Part shown: in pieces, positions 20,899 to 30,723 of the stretch
Numbering within the stretch: position 1 is the first letter of the stretch
Layout: each line of letters starts with the position of its first letter
Assembly: GCF_002407605.1 (NCBI RefSeq)
Contig: NZ_NXGV01000001.1
Location: 1,052,895-1,116,894, forward strand
Reading direction: 5' to 3'
DNA from: Marinobacter sp. ANT_B65
GTDB lineage: Bacteria; Pseudomonadota; Gammaproteobacteria; Pseudomonadales; Oleiphilaceae
Length of the DNA stretch: 64,000 nucleotides
Position numbers and translations under genes: made by a program
The notes under the pieces: model-generated
What the model saw: the letters and a program-made list of their open reading frames with translations, nothing else
Told to the model about the DNA's origin: nothing
Database searches by the model: none

Positions 20899-21348
20899 CT
20901 AGGAGCGTGCGCTCTCTGCCTTGTGTCGTGCCTGTATGAACTCCCGATGGTTAAGATGCAGCAGGTCTGCCATACGGCGAATAAGATGTTCTTCGTATTT
21001 ATCGATACGGTCATCTGCCAGGGCAACATGCCAGATGCTTTCCAGCAGGGACTGTTTGCCTTCCTGATCCAGGTGCTCATTGATCTGCCCGGTAAATTCG
21101 TACAGAGAGGTGGCATCCTCCGCCTGCGCCAGAGCGTCAGCGAGAATAGCTTCAGCCTCTTCCCGTGTTACCTGATGGGCTTTGATTGCACAGTCCACGA
21201 TAACCTGCAGCTCTCGCTCGTCCTCGTCGTGGTCAACTCTTGAAAGCTGAACCATTAACGCTGTTGCGGCGATCGCAAGTTGGTGAGCATCGGGTTTATG
21301 ATGCGCCGTTTCCGGTGCGCTAAACAGTTTTTTCAGGCTTTCAATCAT
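20899..21348 (-). CDS. TerB-like tellurite-resistance-family protein
   Basis: A 149-residue, all-helical acidic protein with the TerB signature: ALMVQLSRVDHDEDERELQ and ESIWHVALADDRIDKYEEHLIRRMADLL. TerB-type domains bind metal through acidic residues and occur in stress and envelope contexts; isolated copies have no settled function. It lies 24 bp upstream of the DAHP synthase gene on the same strand and may head that operon. Confidence 0.82.
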   Translation of the reverse strand: MIESLKKLFSAPETAHHKPDAHQLAIAATALMVQLSRVDHDEDERELQVIVDCAIKAHQVTREEAEAILADALAQAEDATSLYEFTGQINEHLDQEGKQSLLESIWHVALADDRIDKYEEHLIRRMADLLHLNHREFIQARHKAESARS

Positions 21349-21413
21349 AGTCTGTCACAATCATTTGGATGTAGTGAATGTGTATTGAGAGTGCGTTGAA
21401 AGCACGGTGACCC

Positions 21414-22382
21414 TCAGGTTGCCTTGTCAGCCAGTTGCCGGACCTGATTTTCCAGTTCAATCTGGTCTGCAGTGAAGCGGCGAATGCCGTCTGCCAGCTT
21501 TTCCGTGGCCATGGCATCTTCGTTGGACTCCCAGCGAAAGCGCTTCTCATCCAGAATTCCGAACCCATCCGATGAGCTGGCTCCGGCCGGCGAGAGCTTT
21601 TGTTCCAGAGTGCCATTATCGTCTTTCAGTTCCTGCAATAATGCAGGGCTGATAGTGAGCCGGTCGCAGCCGGCCAGCATTTCGATTTCCCCTGTATTGC
21701 GGAAGCTGGCACCCATTACAACCGTACTGAAACCATTAGCCTTGTAGTAGTTGTATATCCGGGCTACCGAGAGTACGCCGGGGTCCTCATCGGCCGGGAA
21801 ATGATCCCGTCCGCTACTGGCAAGGTGCCAGTCCAGTATGCGACCTACGAAAGGTGAAATCAGGAAGGCGCCAGCCTGGGCGCAGGCAGCAGCCTGTACA
21901 AATGAGAACAGAAGCGTGAGATTGCAGCGGATGCCTTCCTGCTCAAGTATCTCTGCGGCACGGATGCCTTCCCAGGTTGAAGCAATTTTTATCAGAACCC
22001 GGTGGGTATCCACACCCTGCTGGTCATAGAGTTCCACAATGCGGCGAGCGCGCTTGAGTGTGGCTTCGGTATCAAATGACAGCCGCGCATCAACCTCTGT
22101 CGAAACCACACCGGGTATCAGGCCAAGTATCTCTTTGCCCGCCAGCACTGCCAGCATATCGGTTGCCAGGGTTAACTGTTCGGCATCAGAGCCGCCTTGC
22201 TTGCGCGCAATCGAGACAGCTTTATCCAGCATAGGGCGGTAGGCATCGGATGCGGCAGCTTTCAGCAAGAGCGAGGGGTTTGTTGTTGCATCTTGCGGGC
22301 GCCACTGAGCAATCGCGTCAATATCGCCAGTATCCGCCACTACAGTGGTCATGGTTTTCAATTGGTCGAGCTTGTTGGCCAT
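21414..22382 (-). CDS. tal: Transaldolase
   Basis: A 322-residue TalB-type transaldolase of the pentose phosphate pathway. The N-terminal [12 protein letters not shown] motif and the Schiff-base lysine in [16 protein letters not shown] are present. The ATG at 22382 (start MANKLDQLK) matches family N termini; an in-frame start 12 codons earlier is less likely. No strong ribosome site is visible. Confidence 0.95.
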   Translation of the reverse strand: MANKLDQLKTMTTVVADTGDIDAIAQWRPQDATTNPSLLLKAAASDAYRPMLDKAVSIARKQGGSDAEQLTLATDMLAVLAGKEILGLIPGVVSTEVDARLSFDTEATLKRARRIVELYDQQGVDTHRVLIKIASTWEGIRAAEILEQEGIRCNLTLLFSFVQAAACAQAGAFLISPFVGRILDWHLASSGRDHFPADEDPGVLSVARIYNYYKANGFSTVVMGASFRNTGEIEMLAGCDRLTISPALLQELKDDNGTLEQKLSPAGASSSDGFGILDEKRFRWESNEDAMATEKLADGIRRFTADQIELENQVRQLADKAT

Positions 22383-22522
22383 TCGTAATGTCGTCCGGGT
22401 TGATATTTTTATCAGCACATCCAGATCCAGGATGCGGGTTGTACTTCTACAATAACGGGCTACAAAGACAGGAACAAGACAGCAATAAGTAAGGTTCTGG
22501 CAATGGTGTGTTAAGGCCCGGG

Positions 22523-23593
22523 TCAGGCGTTAGCGGTTGCATCCGTTCCCACAGAGTGTTCAGTCTCATGGACCTTTTCCAGTGCCGTCTGAATAACTTC
22601 CAGGCCGGCACCGGATTTGTGAGCGTTTTCACTGATATAGCGACGGAACTGGCGGCCACCGGGGACGCCGTGGAAAAGCCCCAGTACATGCCTGGATATA
22701 TTGTTGAGGAACACGCCGCGTTCAAGCTCACTCTGTATAAACGGATACATGGCCTGGAGTGCCTCGTGGCGGGAAGCAACAGGAGCTCTGGTACCAAAGA
22801 ACTCTGGATCAACTCCAGCCAGAAGCCAGGGATTGTGATAGGCCTCGCGGCCCAGCATTACGCCATCTGTGTGTTCAAGGTGCTCATGGCACTCAGTGAA
22901 GGTTTTGATGCCACCGTTGATAATAATTTCAAGATGGGGGTATTTCTGTTTCAGCCGGTACACCCAATCGTATTTTAACGGAGGTACATCCCGGTTTTCC
23001 TTAGGACTCAGGCCTTCAAGAATGGCGATACGTGCGTGCACAATAAACGTACGACAGCCTGCAGTACTGACTTTTTCAATGAACTCGCAAAGATCTTCCC
23101 AGGACTCCCTGCCATTGATGCCGATACGGTGCTTAACCGTGACCGGAAGGCTGGTGGCGTCAATCATTGCGCGCACCCCCTCTGCCACTTTATCTGGATA
23201 CGCCATAAGACAAGCGCCAATCATATTGTTCTGAACCCGGTCGCTGGGGCAACCAACGTTAAGATTTACCTCACTGAAGCCAAACTGCTCAGCCAGTCTG
23301 GCGCAATGGGCCAGTTCACCTGAGTCACTGCCGCCAAGCTGGAGTGCCAGCGGGTATTCGGCAGGGTGGTGGTGCAAAAAACGCCCGGTATCGCCGTGGA
23401 TCAGAGCACCTGTGGTGACCATTTCGGTATAGAGCAGGGTGTGCCGGCTAAGCAGGCGGGCGAGATAGCGGTATTGTGGTGTTGTCCAATCCATCATCGG
23501 CGCAACGCAGAAACGCCTGGATGGTTCAGCGCCGGATTCCCCGGGTGTTGCGGAGAGATTGCCCATGTATTCGGAAGATATGTCTTTGATCAT
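22523..23593 (-). CDS. dusA: tRNA-dihydrouridine(20/20a) synthase DusA
   Basis: A 356-residue Dus enzyme that reduces uridines 20/20a in the tRNA D-loop using FMN. Subgroup-typical sequence is [20 protein letters not shown] and [15 protein letters not shown]; the active-site cysteine is in [11 protein letters not shown]. An ATG at residue 10 is a possible alternative start. As I recall, transaldolase and dusA are also neighbours in Pseudomonas. Confidence 0.95.
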   Translation of the reverse strand: MIKDISSEYMGNLSATPGESGAEPSRRFCVAPMMDWTTPQYRYLARLLSRHTLLYTEMVTTGALIHGDTGRFLHHHPAEYPLALQLGGSDSGELAHCARLAEQFGFSEVNLNVGCPSDRVQNNMIGACLMAYPDKVAEGVRAMIDATSLPVTVKHRIGINGRESWEDLCEFIEKVSTAGCRTFIVHARIAILEGLSPKENRDVPPLKYDWVYRLKQKYPHLEIIINGGIKTFTECHEHLEHTDGVMLGREAYHNPWLLAGVDPEFFGTRAPVASRHEALQAMYPFIQSELERGVFLNNISRHVLGLFHGVPGGRQFRRYISENAHKSGAGLEVIQTALEKVHETEHSVGTDATANA

Positions 23594-23793
23594 TTGTTGC
23601 TCAGTCGTGCCTGTTTTCGGATCCCGGAACTAAAACAGTGCTACAGGTTGCAGCACCCAAATCTGGATCCGTATCTGGTTTCATCACACAGGAACGCCTG
23701 TGGCCTGAACAACGCTTTGTTTGAACGGATCGTTTGAGCAGCCAATTCTATCAGGAAAACGGATTCGCCGGACTTTTGGGTTCTTATCGTCCC

Positions 23794-24780
23794 TCATATG
23801 TTTTCAGCGATTGATTCAATATTGGTGATGATTGCAGGGGCATCCCTAAGTCGTGCCAGCCAGCTCAAAGGAATGCCGCGCTCACCTCCGACGCCGTAAA
23901 GTGCCGCCATGGCCGGCCCGATGACCCAGGCCCTTCCACAGGAATCGCCCCCGCATTGAATATTCGTGCGAACGGCTTCCGTGTAGCTGCTGGCATGGCT
24001 CAGAATATGAAAAATCACTGGCATAGCCTCACCCAGATTACAGGTGCGGCCGAAGGTGTCGCCTGCGCCGGGGGCATCCAGAACCGTGCCGGTGCGGGCT
24101 TCGGTGAGGTTATTCCGGGCCGGTGCTTCAGCTGTACCAGCGTCCAGAGCTGCTGGCATTGGGTTGCCCCGGTATAGTTGATCCAGAAGGCGCGCTGTGC
24201 ACTTTGCCCAGGCCACGGCTTCGTCGTTGTGATTGGTTACCCGGACAGCTGCTTCTGTCACCTTCAGCAGGTTGTTACTGCCGTAATAGCTCGCCACCAG
24301 TGGCGGTAGTTTGGATATTGCCGGCAGTTGCATATCGTCGGCGCCACTTTCTGCCAGTTGGCTATGGTCGATATCTTTCTGTTTGATGGTGCCCAGGTTG
24401 TCCAGTGTGCCCCGGGTGGGTTTGTCGATATAGCCCTGCCAGCGGCCACCGGGCCCGAAAAACGCCTGAAAGCGCTGCTGGTAATCGCGGATATCCAGAG
24501 TGCCGTTATGAGCCAGCAGGCTGTCGGTGAGCACCCCTGTGGCTGCACCATAGTGGCTGATATCACCAGACTTTTTGCCTTCATGTGCGAAGTAGCCGAA
24601 TCCGCCTTTGAAATAGTCGGCCTTAGGTGTCAGAAATTCCGGTGACGCGCCGCCAACTTCATGGATGCGCCGGCTGTCGTATAGCCAGTGCAAACCGAGA
24701 CTGGCTGCATCTGCAACCCAGCCGCCGGCAAGGGCTGCGATCATCGTTGCTTTTCTTTCGCCGGACAGGGTGCAGGTCAT
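23794..24780 (-). CDS. ADP-ribosylglycohydrolase-fold protein with altered metal motif
   Basis: A 328-residue protein of the ADP-ribosylglycohydrolase / J-crystallin fold, seen from AALAGGWVADAASLGLHWLYD at the start and the late CGGDSCGRAWVIGPAMAALYG. In active hydrolases the first metal motif usually reads T-D-D-T after the GxxTDD turn; here the corresponding segment is GVLTDSLLAHNG. It may be a crystallin-like or otherwise divergent member with changed chemistry. No neighbouring ADP-ribosyltransferase is seen. Confidence 0.8.
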   Translation of the reverse strand: MTCTLSGERKATMIAALAGGWVADAASLGLHWLYDSRRIHEVGGASPEFLTPKADYFKGGFGYFAHEGKKSGDISHYGAATGVLTDSLLAHNGTLDIRDYQQRFQAFFGPGGRWQGYIDKPTRGTLDNLGTIKQKDIDHSQLAESGADDMQLPAISKLPPLVASYYGSNNLLKVTEAAVRVTNHNDEAVAWAKCTARLLDQLYRGNPMPAALDAGTAEAPARNNLTEARTGTVLDAPGAGDTFGRTCNLGEAMPVIFHILSHASSYTEAVRTNIQCGGDSCGRAWVIGPAMAALYGVGGERGIPLSWLARLRDAPAIITNIESIAENI

Positions 24781-24920
24781 TGGAAGCCCTCATTCGTTAT
24801 AGTCGGTATTTACGATCAGGAAAGTTGCCCTTGCCGGTCACCTCCGGCTACTTGTAGCCTGCAGGATTCTGTCTGGTGATGCCAGCAGGGCATTTACTGG
24901 TGTTTCAACAGCGGGCTGGA

Positions 24921-25079
24921 TTACTGGGCTGAGCCCCTCACATCCGCTGGGGTGTCAGCTGTTTTTGCAGGGTAACTCCCTGCTTCATTAGTACGATCGG
25001 CCTGTCCGTCCATGGCAAATGCGGTTGTGGTGGAGAACGCCAGTACAACAACGGCCAGAATCAGGGTGAACTTGTTCAT
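24921..25079 (-). CDS. Small secreted protein, 52 residues
   Basis: A short frame with a convincing signal peptide (MNKFTLILAVVVLAFSTTTAFA, given in two parts as MNKFTLILAV and VVLAFSTTTAFA) and an expected cleavage after AFA. It leaves a hydrophilic 30-residue mature peptide rich in Asp, Ala, Thr and Gly, without cysteines. The ribosome site AAAAGGAA lies about 7 nt upstream of the ATG. I recognise no family. It lies in an otherwise gene-free stretch between the ADP-ribosylglycohydrolase-like gene and the 5'-nucleotidase gene. Confidence 0.65.
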   Translation of the reverse strand: MNKFTLILAVVVLAFSTTTAFAMDGQADRTNEAGSYPAKTADTPADVRGSAQ

Positions 25080-25248
25080 GGTTATATTCCTTTTGTGGTT
25101 TTGATGGTTGGCCGCAGTTAAAGGTTTGCTGCTGCCGGTAACATGTAGACACAGGCAGTTGTGGATTTGTTACAAAGGATTTTCAGATCCAGTTCAGATT
25201 CTTTATAATGTCCGGTGTAATAAGTGGTGGAGTTGAGCAGTTTTCTGA

Positions 25249-25269
25249 AGGAACCATTTACTGGTTCCT
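25249..25269. repeat. Perfect 8-bp inverted repeat in intergenic DNA
   Basis: AGGAACCA-TTTAC-TGGTTCCT forms a perfect 8-bp stem with a 5-nt loop. It lies between the small secreted-protein gene and the 5'-nucleotidase gene, about 40 bp after a TATAAT (25204-25209). No T-run follows, so it is more likely an operator or mRNA hairpin than a terminator. The rest of 25080-25442 holds nothing I recognise. Confidence 0.5.
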
Positions 25270-25442
25270 ATGTCAGTAGGTTATGAGCTACAGAGCGATT
25301 TGCCTTAAATGTGGTCTTGGCGCTATGTAACTTTTGTATTGTTGGTTGGGTCGTAAACCTCTTGGGTGGAGCTGGTCTCCACCTTTTTTTATTGTATCCG
25401 TACCAGATAATGCTGCCCTTATAGTGCACCGAGCTGGTGGAA

Positions 25443-26396
25443 TCACGAATTCGCCACCCCGAACGGAATATGCACCATGGGAATATCTCCGGCTTCGGAT
25501 TCCAGGTGCGACCTCTGGTCATCAAAAAACATGTGGGGTTTGAGCACGTTCAGAATGCGATCTTTCTTCATCCCACCCAGGAAGAAAACCTCATTGGCAT
25601 CGACGCCCCAATGCTCCAGCGTTGTGATTACACGCTCATGGGAGGGGGCATTGCGGGCGGTTACAATGGCGATGCGTAATACCCGTCGATAATCGGGGTT
25701 TTGTGTTACGGCCTCGTCTTCCAGTTTTTGCAGGTGTGAAAGCTTGCGGAACAAATCTGCAAGTGGTCCGGGGCTGTGGGGAATTTGCGCACGGGAAGTC
25801 TCATGCTCCTGAAACTCCTCCAGCGAGCCGGTTTTGTACACTCGCTCAGAGGCGTCATCCGCAATTACTCCATCGAAGTCGAATGCAATACGCAGCTCCG
25901 GATCATCTTCGTCATCCACTACCTTGCTAGGCAGGACCGTACCTGCCGGGTGGCCGTAATCGATAGCCTGGGATACATCAGATGCATTGGCCGAAAGGAA
26001 TAAGGATGCATTGAATGCGGGAATGTAGGCGTAGGGTGATTTGCCTTCCAGAAAAGCGGCTCGGGTAATGTCCAGGCCGTGGTGGTGAATAGAGTGGAAA
26101 ACCCGCTTGCCGGTAATTACCGAGTTTCGTGATAGCAGGACCACTTCCACCGGGCATTGCTCGGGGAACTTCTGGTTCACACTCAGGAAGCGTTTTACGA
26201 ACGGGAAAGCGACACCTTTATGCAGGGGTTCGTGCAGATGAGCTTCCTGATACTTCCGATAGGCTTTCTCACCCTGTTCCCGGAATACCTGGTCCGACCC
26301 GGAAAGATCAAACAAAGCGCTGGATGCAACCGCGATTACGAGCTTGTCTTCGATTGGGTAGGGCATCGGCAGGGTGTTCCTTTTTTTGGAGGGCAT
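25443..26396 (-). CDS. 5'-nucleotidase (PF06189 type)
   Basis: A 317-residue cytosolic-type 5'-nucleotidase. Sequence supporting this is VIAVASSALFDLSGSDQVF at the N terminus, RIAFDFDGVIADDASE in the middle (HAD-like DxD), and MFFDDQRSHLE near the end. It would dephosphorylate nucleoside monophosphates. I use ATG 26396; an ATG at 26366 (start MPYPIEDKL) fits the conserved region and has an AAGGA further upstream. The frame extends to 26534 without conserved sequence. It is the last core gene before the accessory island. Confidence 0.85.
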   Translation of the reverse strand: MPSKKRNTLPMPYPIEDKLVIAVASSALFDLSGSDQVFREQGEKAYRKYQEAHLHEPLHKGVAFPFVKRFLSVNQKFPEQCPVEVVLLSRNSVITGKRVFHSIHHHGLDITRAAFLEGKSPYAYIPAFNASLFLSANASDVSQAIDYGHPAGTVLPSKVVDDEDDPELRIAFDFDGVIADDASERVYKTGSLEEFQEHETSRAQIPHSPGPLADLFRKLSHLQKLEDEAVTQNPDYRRVLRIAIVTARNAPSHERVITTLEHWGVDANEVFFLGGMKKDRILNVLKPHMFFDDQRSHLESEAGDIPMVHIPFGVANS

Positions 26397-27086
26397 CGAA
26401 CTTCGAAGCTTTAATTTTAAATCTACTGTGCAAGTGCATTTTGGTTTTATCAAGCAGGAGGCCCTTACGATTGACAATATCAACGTCGATGAAGCGGGGC
26501 GTATCAGATGTGAGATCTGAACGGTGATCCCCACGGGACAACCGAAAAAGCATGAATGGCCGAGTTCTCACCTGCGCCACTGGTAAGCGAGGCCACGAGG
26601 ATTTTAGCCTGGTTCGAATGCGGCAGTTTGCATGGGTGGTGACGTACACAGCTACATTCTAGCAAAGCGAGTAGTGCTTCGATAACGATGGACATACGTA
26701 AACTATTGAAAAGTTTTGTACGACTTTGATAGAACTCTCCGGAAATCCTTGGAATCCTGTAATTAGAAGGCTAATGTTTCTCAAAAGATTATCAGAAAAT
26801 AAATGGGTAATAGTGACAGTGGGTACGGGACCCTCATCGTAGAGTTTGGTCCAATCAAGTTGTTGTAAAAACTGTAGTAGGAAAAATGTCTGCGGACTAA
26901 TTCTGTAATGGCTTCTGAAATTGCTGCCGGATTGGCAAACATTTCGGCAAGGTAAAGGTTTATGACCAAGTGCAGCTGGGCTGCTTAAAGGTCAGTCTGA
27001 TCATACGTTAAATCTTGAGTATTATTAGGCAACCTGACGCCATTGCTTACGAACTCCACGATAATAAGTTGTTCAAGGGTTGACGG
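26397..27086. other. Gene-free left flank of the accessory island
   Basis: About 690 bp without a credible gene. The only frames are short and lack ribosome sites. The right two-thirds (from about 26700) are visibly AT-richer than the core genes. A TATTAT at 27020-27025 might serve the island operon, but a matching -35 is poor. No tRNA, integrase or transposase remnant is seen, and I could not identify an attachment repeat by eye. Confidence 0.5.
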
Positions 27087-29708
27087 ATGACGAGTACACA
27101 AGTTGATGCTGTAGTGGCGATGTTGGATGACGCTCTGCCAACTTCCAAGGATCTAGAGTCTGCACTTAAAACTGTGAAGGATCGACAAGAGGCTTTGATG
27201 CCCGGATTGTTGCCGCCGGAAATTTATAATCAAGCCTTCAAGATCATGGCCAAGCGTTTGGAAGATGTGGAGGTGATCAAAGTTAATTCCGTCATCCGGA
27301 AGCGAGACCCCTGGTATTGCGGATCAAAACCAAGTGACCTGCATTGGCCCGCCCTGAAAAAATATCTACTGAATGCAAAAAACTGGCACACGAGTGATGT
27401 TGAGAGTATAGACACAACCTCAACAGAGGTTATGTCTCTGCTAAATAATCCTAAGGAAGAAAAGTTTACATGCAAGGGCTTGGTTGTAGGTCACGTTCAG
27501 TCCGGCAAAACCGCAAACATGACAGCGGTCATGGCGAAAGCAATAGATGCTGGCTACAACACGATTATCGTTCTGGCAGGCCTGACCAATAAACTCCGCC
27601 AACAAACCCAGCTGCGGATAATGAGTGATCTCGTTGAGCGGCGCCGGGGGTATTGGCATGTGCGCACCGCGGTAGACGAAAATGGTGACTTCCAGAAGCC
27701 ACCCAGCGGAGGCCTGTTATCGCATTCTGATGGTGTTCAGCTCGCCGTTGTAAAAAAGAACGTGTCTCCCCTGGAAAAGCTTTTTCGCGCTATTAAAGAG
27801 ACTCCCCCTTTTGCACTAAACCGCTTGAAAGTTCTTATAATAGATGATGAGTGTGATCAGGCCAGTGTGAACTCTGCATCCGGTGAAACGGACATGACAG
27901 CTATCAACGAGCGAATCAGGGGGTTGTTAAAACTTTTCCCTTCGGTGACCTATGTTGGCTATACGGCAACGCCATTTGCGAATGTTTTTATCAACCCCTA
28001 TAAGCCAGACGGCGTGACGCTGGACGACCTTTATCCGAGTGAGTTTATAACCTGTTTGCCAACTCCAGAGCGGTATTTCGGTGCCAATAAACTTTTCGGG
28101 CAACCTCCTGTGGAGTCAGACCGTGATGATAGCGACGATGGGCTGGATATGATTCGTCATATTGATGAAGATGAAATACCTCTGCTCCAGCCAGCAAAGG
28201 CGAAAGAGCGAGAGGTTTTTCAGCCAGCAATGGCTCCGTCACTTGAACAAGCTATTATGTATTTTCTTTGTTGCTGTGCAGCTCGCCGTGTTCGGGGGGA
28301 TATGGATAAGCACATGTCTATGCTGGTCCACACCTCAGCATACGTAACAATGCATGACAAGCTGGCCTCACTTATCCGAGGGTGGCTCAATGTTAAAGAT
28401 GCGGAGTTGCGCGTCGCAGGCAGTAATACTTCTAAGCGCCTTGAGACGGTCTGGAAGAAAGAGAATGGGCGGGTAGGAGCCGACGTTGCCAGTGAGGCTC
28501 CTATTGAGTTCTCAGATCTTATTCAAGAGATTCCCGCCGTATTGGATCGAATCGAAGTGCCTATTGAAAATGGTGCCAGTGATGACCGAATAGATTACAC
28601 CGGCAACGCTAAAACATATATCGTGGTCGGCGGTTCCGTGCTTGCGAGAGGCCTTACAATAGAAGGCCTCATGGTTAGTTACTTTCTCCGATCTGCCAGT
28701 CAATACGACACCCTCCTCCAAATGGGGCGATGGTTTGGCTATCGACCTCGATATGAAGACTTGCCACGGATCTGGACTACGGAAGACTTAGCTCTTAGGT
28801 TTCGCGCATTGGCTGGGATCGAGGCTGAGGTTCGTGAAGAGATTGAAGAATACCGGATTCGGGATATAACCCCGAAGGAAATGGCGGTGCGCGTCCGTGC
28901 TATCCCGGGCATGGCAATTACGACAGCTTCGAAAATGAAAGCAGCCAATCGGTGTGCGATCAGCTATTGGGGCACTCATAGACAAACCTTCCGCTTCCAT
29001 CATCGTGATGCAGCCTTGCTTGCCAGGAATTGGCAGGCAGGGGCTGACCTTGTTAGTCAAGCGGAGAATCTTGGGTTACGAAAAGTTGATTCCGAGGCGC
29101 CGCTATGGGCAGATGTGCCAAGAACGGCAATTAATCGATTCTTCTCTACATACGAGTCTCATCACGACCACAAAGACCTATCGTCAAAAGCATTAAATGA
29201 TTTCATTTCGGGTGCGGGAGAGGTACTACAGAAATGGAACGTCGCGATTATAGGTTCAAAACGGACCAGAGCGTCGGACGATATGTTGGGTGTTATAGGG
29301 CAGGTACCTACTGTGAACCGTGCCAAACTCAATGCTGCCAGTGGCTCGGAAACCGCTGATATCAAAGCGTTGATGTCACGCTCTGACTTGGTTGTTGATA
29401 GTAATCTCAAGTTTGAAAAGAACATGAAATGGTCGGATTTAAAACTTGCTAGAGAAAGTTTGGTAGGCAATAAGCCACTCTTACTACTTTATATCATTGA
29501 TAAAAACTCCAAGCCCCAGACGGAGGGCAGCAAAAACCGATCCAAACTCGAGGCAGTGAGCGACATCCTCGGGTACGGAGTCGTTTTCCCAGGCAGCAAA
29601 GAGTCATCAGGTAACTATTTCAGCGTTGATGTGGAGTATGTTTCTGGTGATGAGATAGACGAGATTGACGAAGAAGAGCGGGCTCAGACGGAGGCCGCAA
29701 ATGTCTGA
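27087..29708 (+). CDS. Z1-domain SF2 helicase-like ATPase (defence-type)
   Basis: An 873-residue protein that opens the island operon. Helicase-type motifs are intact: Walker A GHVQSGKTANM (residues 135-145), a DDECDQ Walker B box (253-258), YTATPFANVF near 292, and late motifs LARGLTIEG and LLQMGRWFGYR with the arginine finger near 545. The arrangement matches the Z1 domain (PF10593) family named by Iyer and colleagues in MutL-like restriction gene clusters. It is probably a DNA-dependent ATPase or translocase. The last 250 residues are of unknown fold. An AAGGGTTGACGG stretch precedes the ATG. Eight bases overlap the next gene. Confidence 0.87.
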   Translation: MTSTQVDAVVAMLDDALPTSKDLESALKTVKDRQEALMPGLLPPEIYNQAFKIMAKRLEDVEVIKVNSVIRKRDPWYCGSKPSDLHWPALKKYLLNAKNWHTSDVESIDTTSTEVMSLLNNPKEEKFTCKGLVVGHVQSGKTANMTAVMAKAIDAGYNTIIVLAGLTNKLRQQTQLRIMSDLVERRRGYWHVRTAVDENGDFQKPPSGGLLSHSDGVQLAVVKKNVSPLEKLFRAIKETPPFALNRLKVLIIDDECDQASVNSASGETDMTAINERIRGLLKLFPSVTYVGYTATPFANVFINPYKPDGVTLDDLYPSEFITCLPTPERYFGANKLFGQPPVESDRDDSDDGLDMIRHIDEDEIPLLQPAKAKEREVFQPAMAPSLEQAIMYFLCCCAARRVRGDMDKHMSMLVHTSAYVTMHDKLASLIRGWLNVKDAELRVAGSNTSKRLETVWKKENGRVGADVASEAPIEFSDLIQEIPAVLDRIEVPIENGASDDRIDYTGNAKTYIVVGGSVLARGLTIEGLMVSYFLRSASQYDTLLQMGRWFGYRPRYEDLPRIWTTEDLALRFRALAGIEAEVREEIEEYRIRDITPKEMAVRVRAIPGMAITTASKMKAANRCAISYWGTHRQTFRFHHRDAALLARNWQAGADLVSQAENLGLRKVDSEAPLWADVPRTAINRFFSTYESHHDHKDLSSKALNDFISGAGEVLQKWNVAIIGSKRTRASDDMLGVIGQVPTVNRAKLNAASGSETADIKALMSRSDLVVDSNLKFEKNMKWSDLKLARESLVGNKPLLLLYIIDKNSKPQTEGSKNRSKLEAVSDILGYGVVFPGSKESSGNYFSVDVEYVSGDEIDEIDEEERAQTEAANV

Positions 29709-30723
29709 GATCGAGAAGTTCGCGAGTTATCAGTGGTCGTTGCTCAGGCAGGGTGAATGTGGCCCTGTAGGAGACGAACTCCCCACTCGGAAATCCCACG
29801 TTGAACTGCCGAGTGGTGCAATTCGATTCGCTCTAGGATGCTCAGGGGAAGCGCGATTGCTTCTGCCGTTGGGGCGGGTAGAGAAAGCTGGGAGGTTTCC
29901 GGTAAGTGCGGCACTTCAAATTAAGGAGACGATGTCCGATATCGAGGGAGTGAGCTCTAGGCTTCTCGATATTACATGTAGAATCAGAGAATTGGAGAGC
30001 GCTTTTGCTGAAGTTGTTGACGAAATTGTACTCCGGATAGAGGGTGGAGCGAGTGTTCCAGAGTCAGTTCGCAGTACGCTTCACGACTTTCGCGCACTTC
30101 TCTTGCAATCTCAAAGAAAGGACGTAAGAGCAGAGAAGGTTATTGGCCTCGTCGGCGAGTTGCTTGTGCTCAATGAATTGCTTGATCGCTCTCCTGATGC
30201 TTGGCAAGCATGGATGGGGCCTCAAGGCGGTCGACACGACTTCAGAGCTGGGAATATTGCATTAGAGGTCAAGAGTACTCGATCTCCTTCCAACAGTATC
30301 GTATCCGTGCAGTCTCTCGAACAGTTTTGTGAGCCGGTTGGTGGCAAGTTGTATCTCATCCGGTTGACTTTGGAAACGACGCCGGGAGGGATTTTGAACG
30401 TGGCGAATCTCTTCAGCCGGGCTGCACAAAGATGCTCTCGTCCAGATAAGTTGTTGGAGTTTTTCAAGGAACTGGAATGTCATGATCCCGAAGCGCCAGA
30501 ATGGAATAGCTTGAGTTTCTCACTTGAAAACGAGGTTCTCTTCCGTATTGATGATGATTTTCCGAGGCTCACTTTGGAAAATTTTTGTGACAATCGGCTT
30601 CCTGCGGGAGTTCAGGGCATCAAATATGAAATTGATTTGAGCCAAGCGAATGCGTGTATTCTTCCCGAAACTCATAAAGGTGCTATCCAAGACGAGTTGA
30701 TTAGATGTCTAACGCAAGAATGA
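29701..30723 (+). CDS. PD-(D/E)XK motif protein (DUF4420 type), putative nuclease
   Basis: A 340-residue protein whose middle holds a nuclease-fold signature: a helix with VGELLVLNELL (about 152-162), then HDFRAGNIALEVKST with Asp 180, Glu 189 and Lys 191 forming D-x8-E-x-K. This corresponds to the PD-(D/E)XK family member DUF4420 (PF14390). All catalytic positions are kept, so DNA cleavage is plausible. The ATG at 29701, with a GGAGG ribosome site just upstream, overlaps the Z1 gene by 8 bp. The frame open from 29665 is a shadow of Z1. Confidence 0.85.
   Translation: MSEIEKFASYQWSLLRQGECGPVGDELPTRKSHVELPSGAIRFALGCSGEARLLLPLGRVEKAGRFPVSAALQIKETMSDIEGVSSRLLDITCRIRELESAFAEVVDEIVLRIEGGASVPESVRSTLHDFRALLLQSQRKDVRAEKVIGLVGELLVLNELLDRSPDAWQAWMGPQGGRHDFRAGNIALEVKSTRSPSNSIVSVQSLEQFCEPVGGKLYLIRLTLETTPGGILNVANLFSRAAQRCSRPDKLLEFFKELECHDPEAPEWNSLSFSLENEVLFRIDDDFPRLTLENFCDNRLPAGVQGIKYEIDLSQANACILPETHKGAIQDELIRCLTQE

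Noticed and set aside
26590..26635. A tRNA-like T-loop (GGTTCGAATG) near the left edge of the island, as a possible attachment site
   Set aside because: The flanking bases do not form a T stem or any acceptor stem, so it is not a tRNA or a clear tRNA fragment.
26781..26969. A 62-residue minus-strand frame in the island's left flank
   Set aside because: It starts with TTG, has no ribosome site, and its composition follows the AT-rich DNA; no family resemblance.
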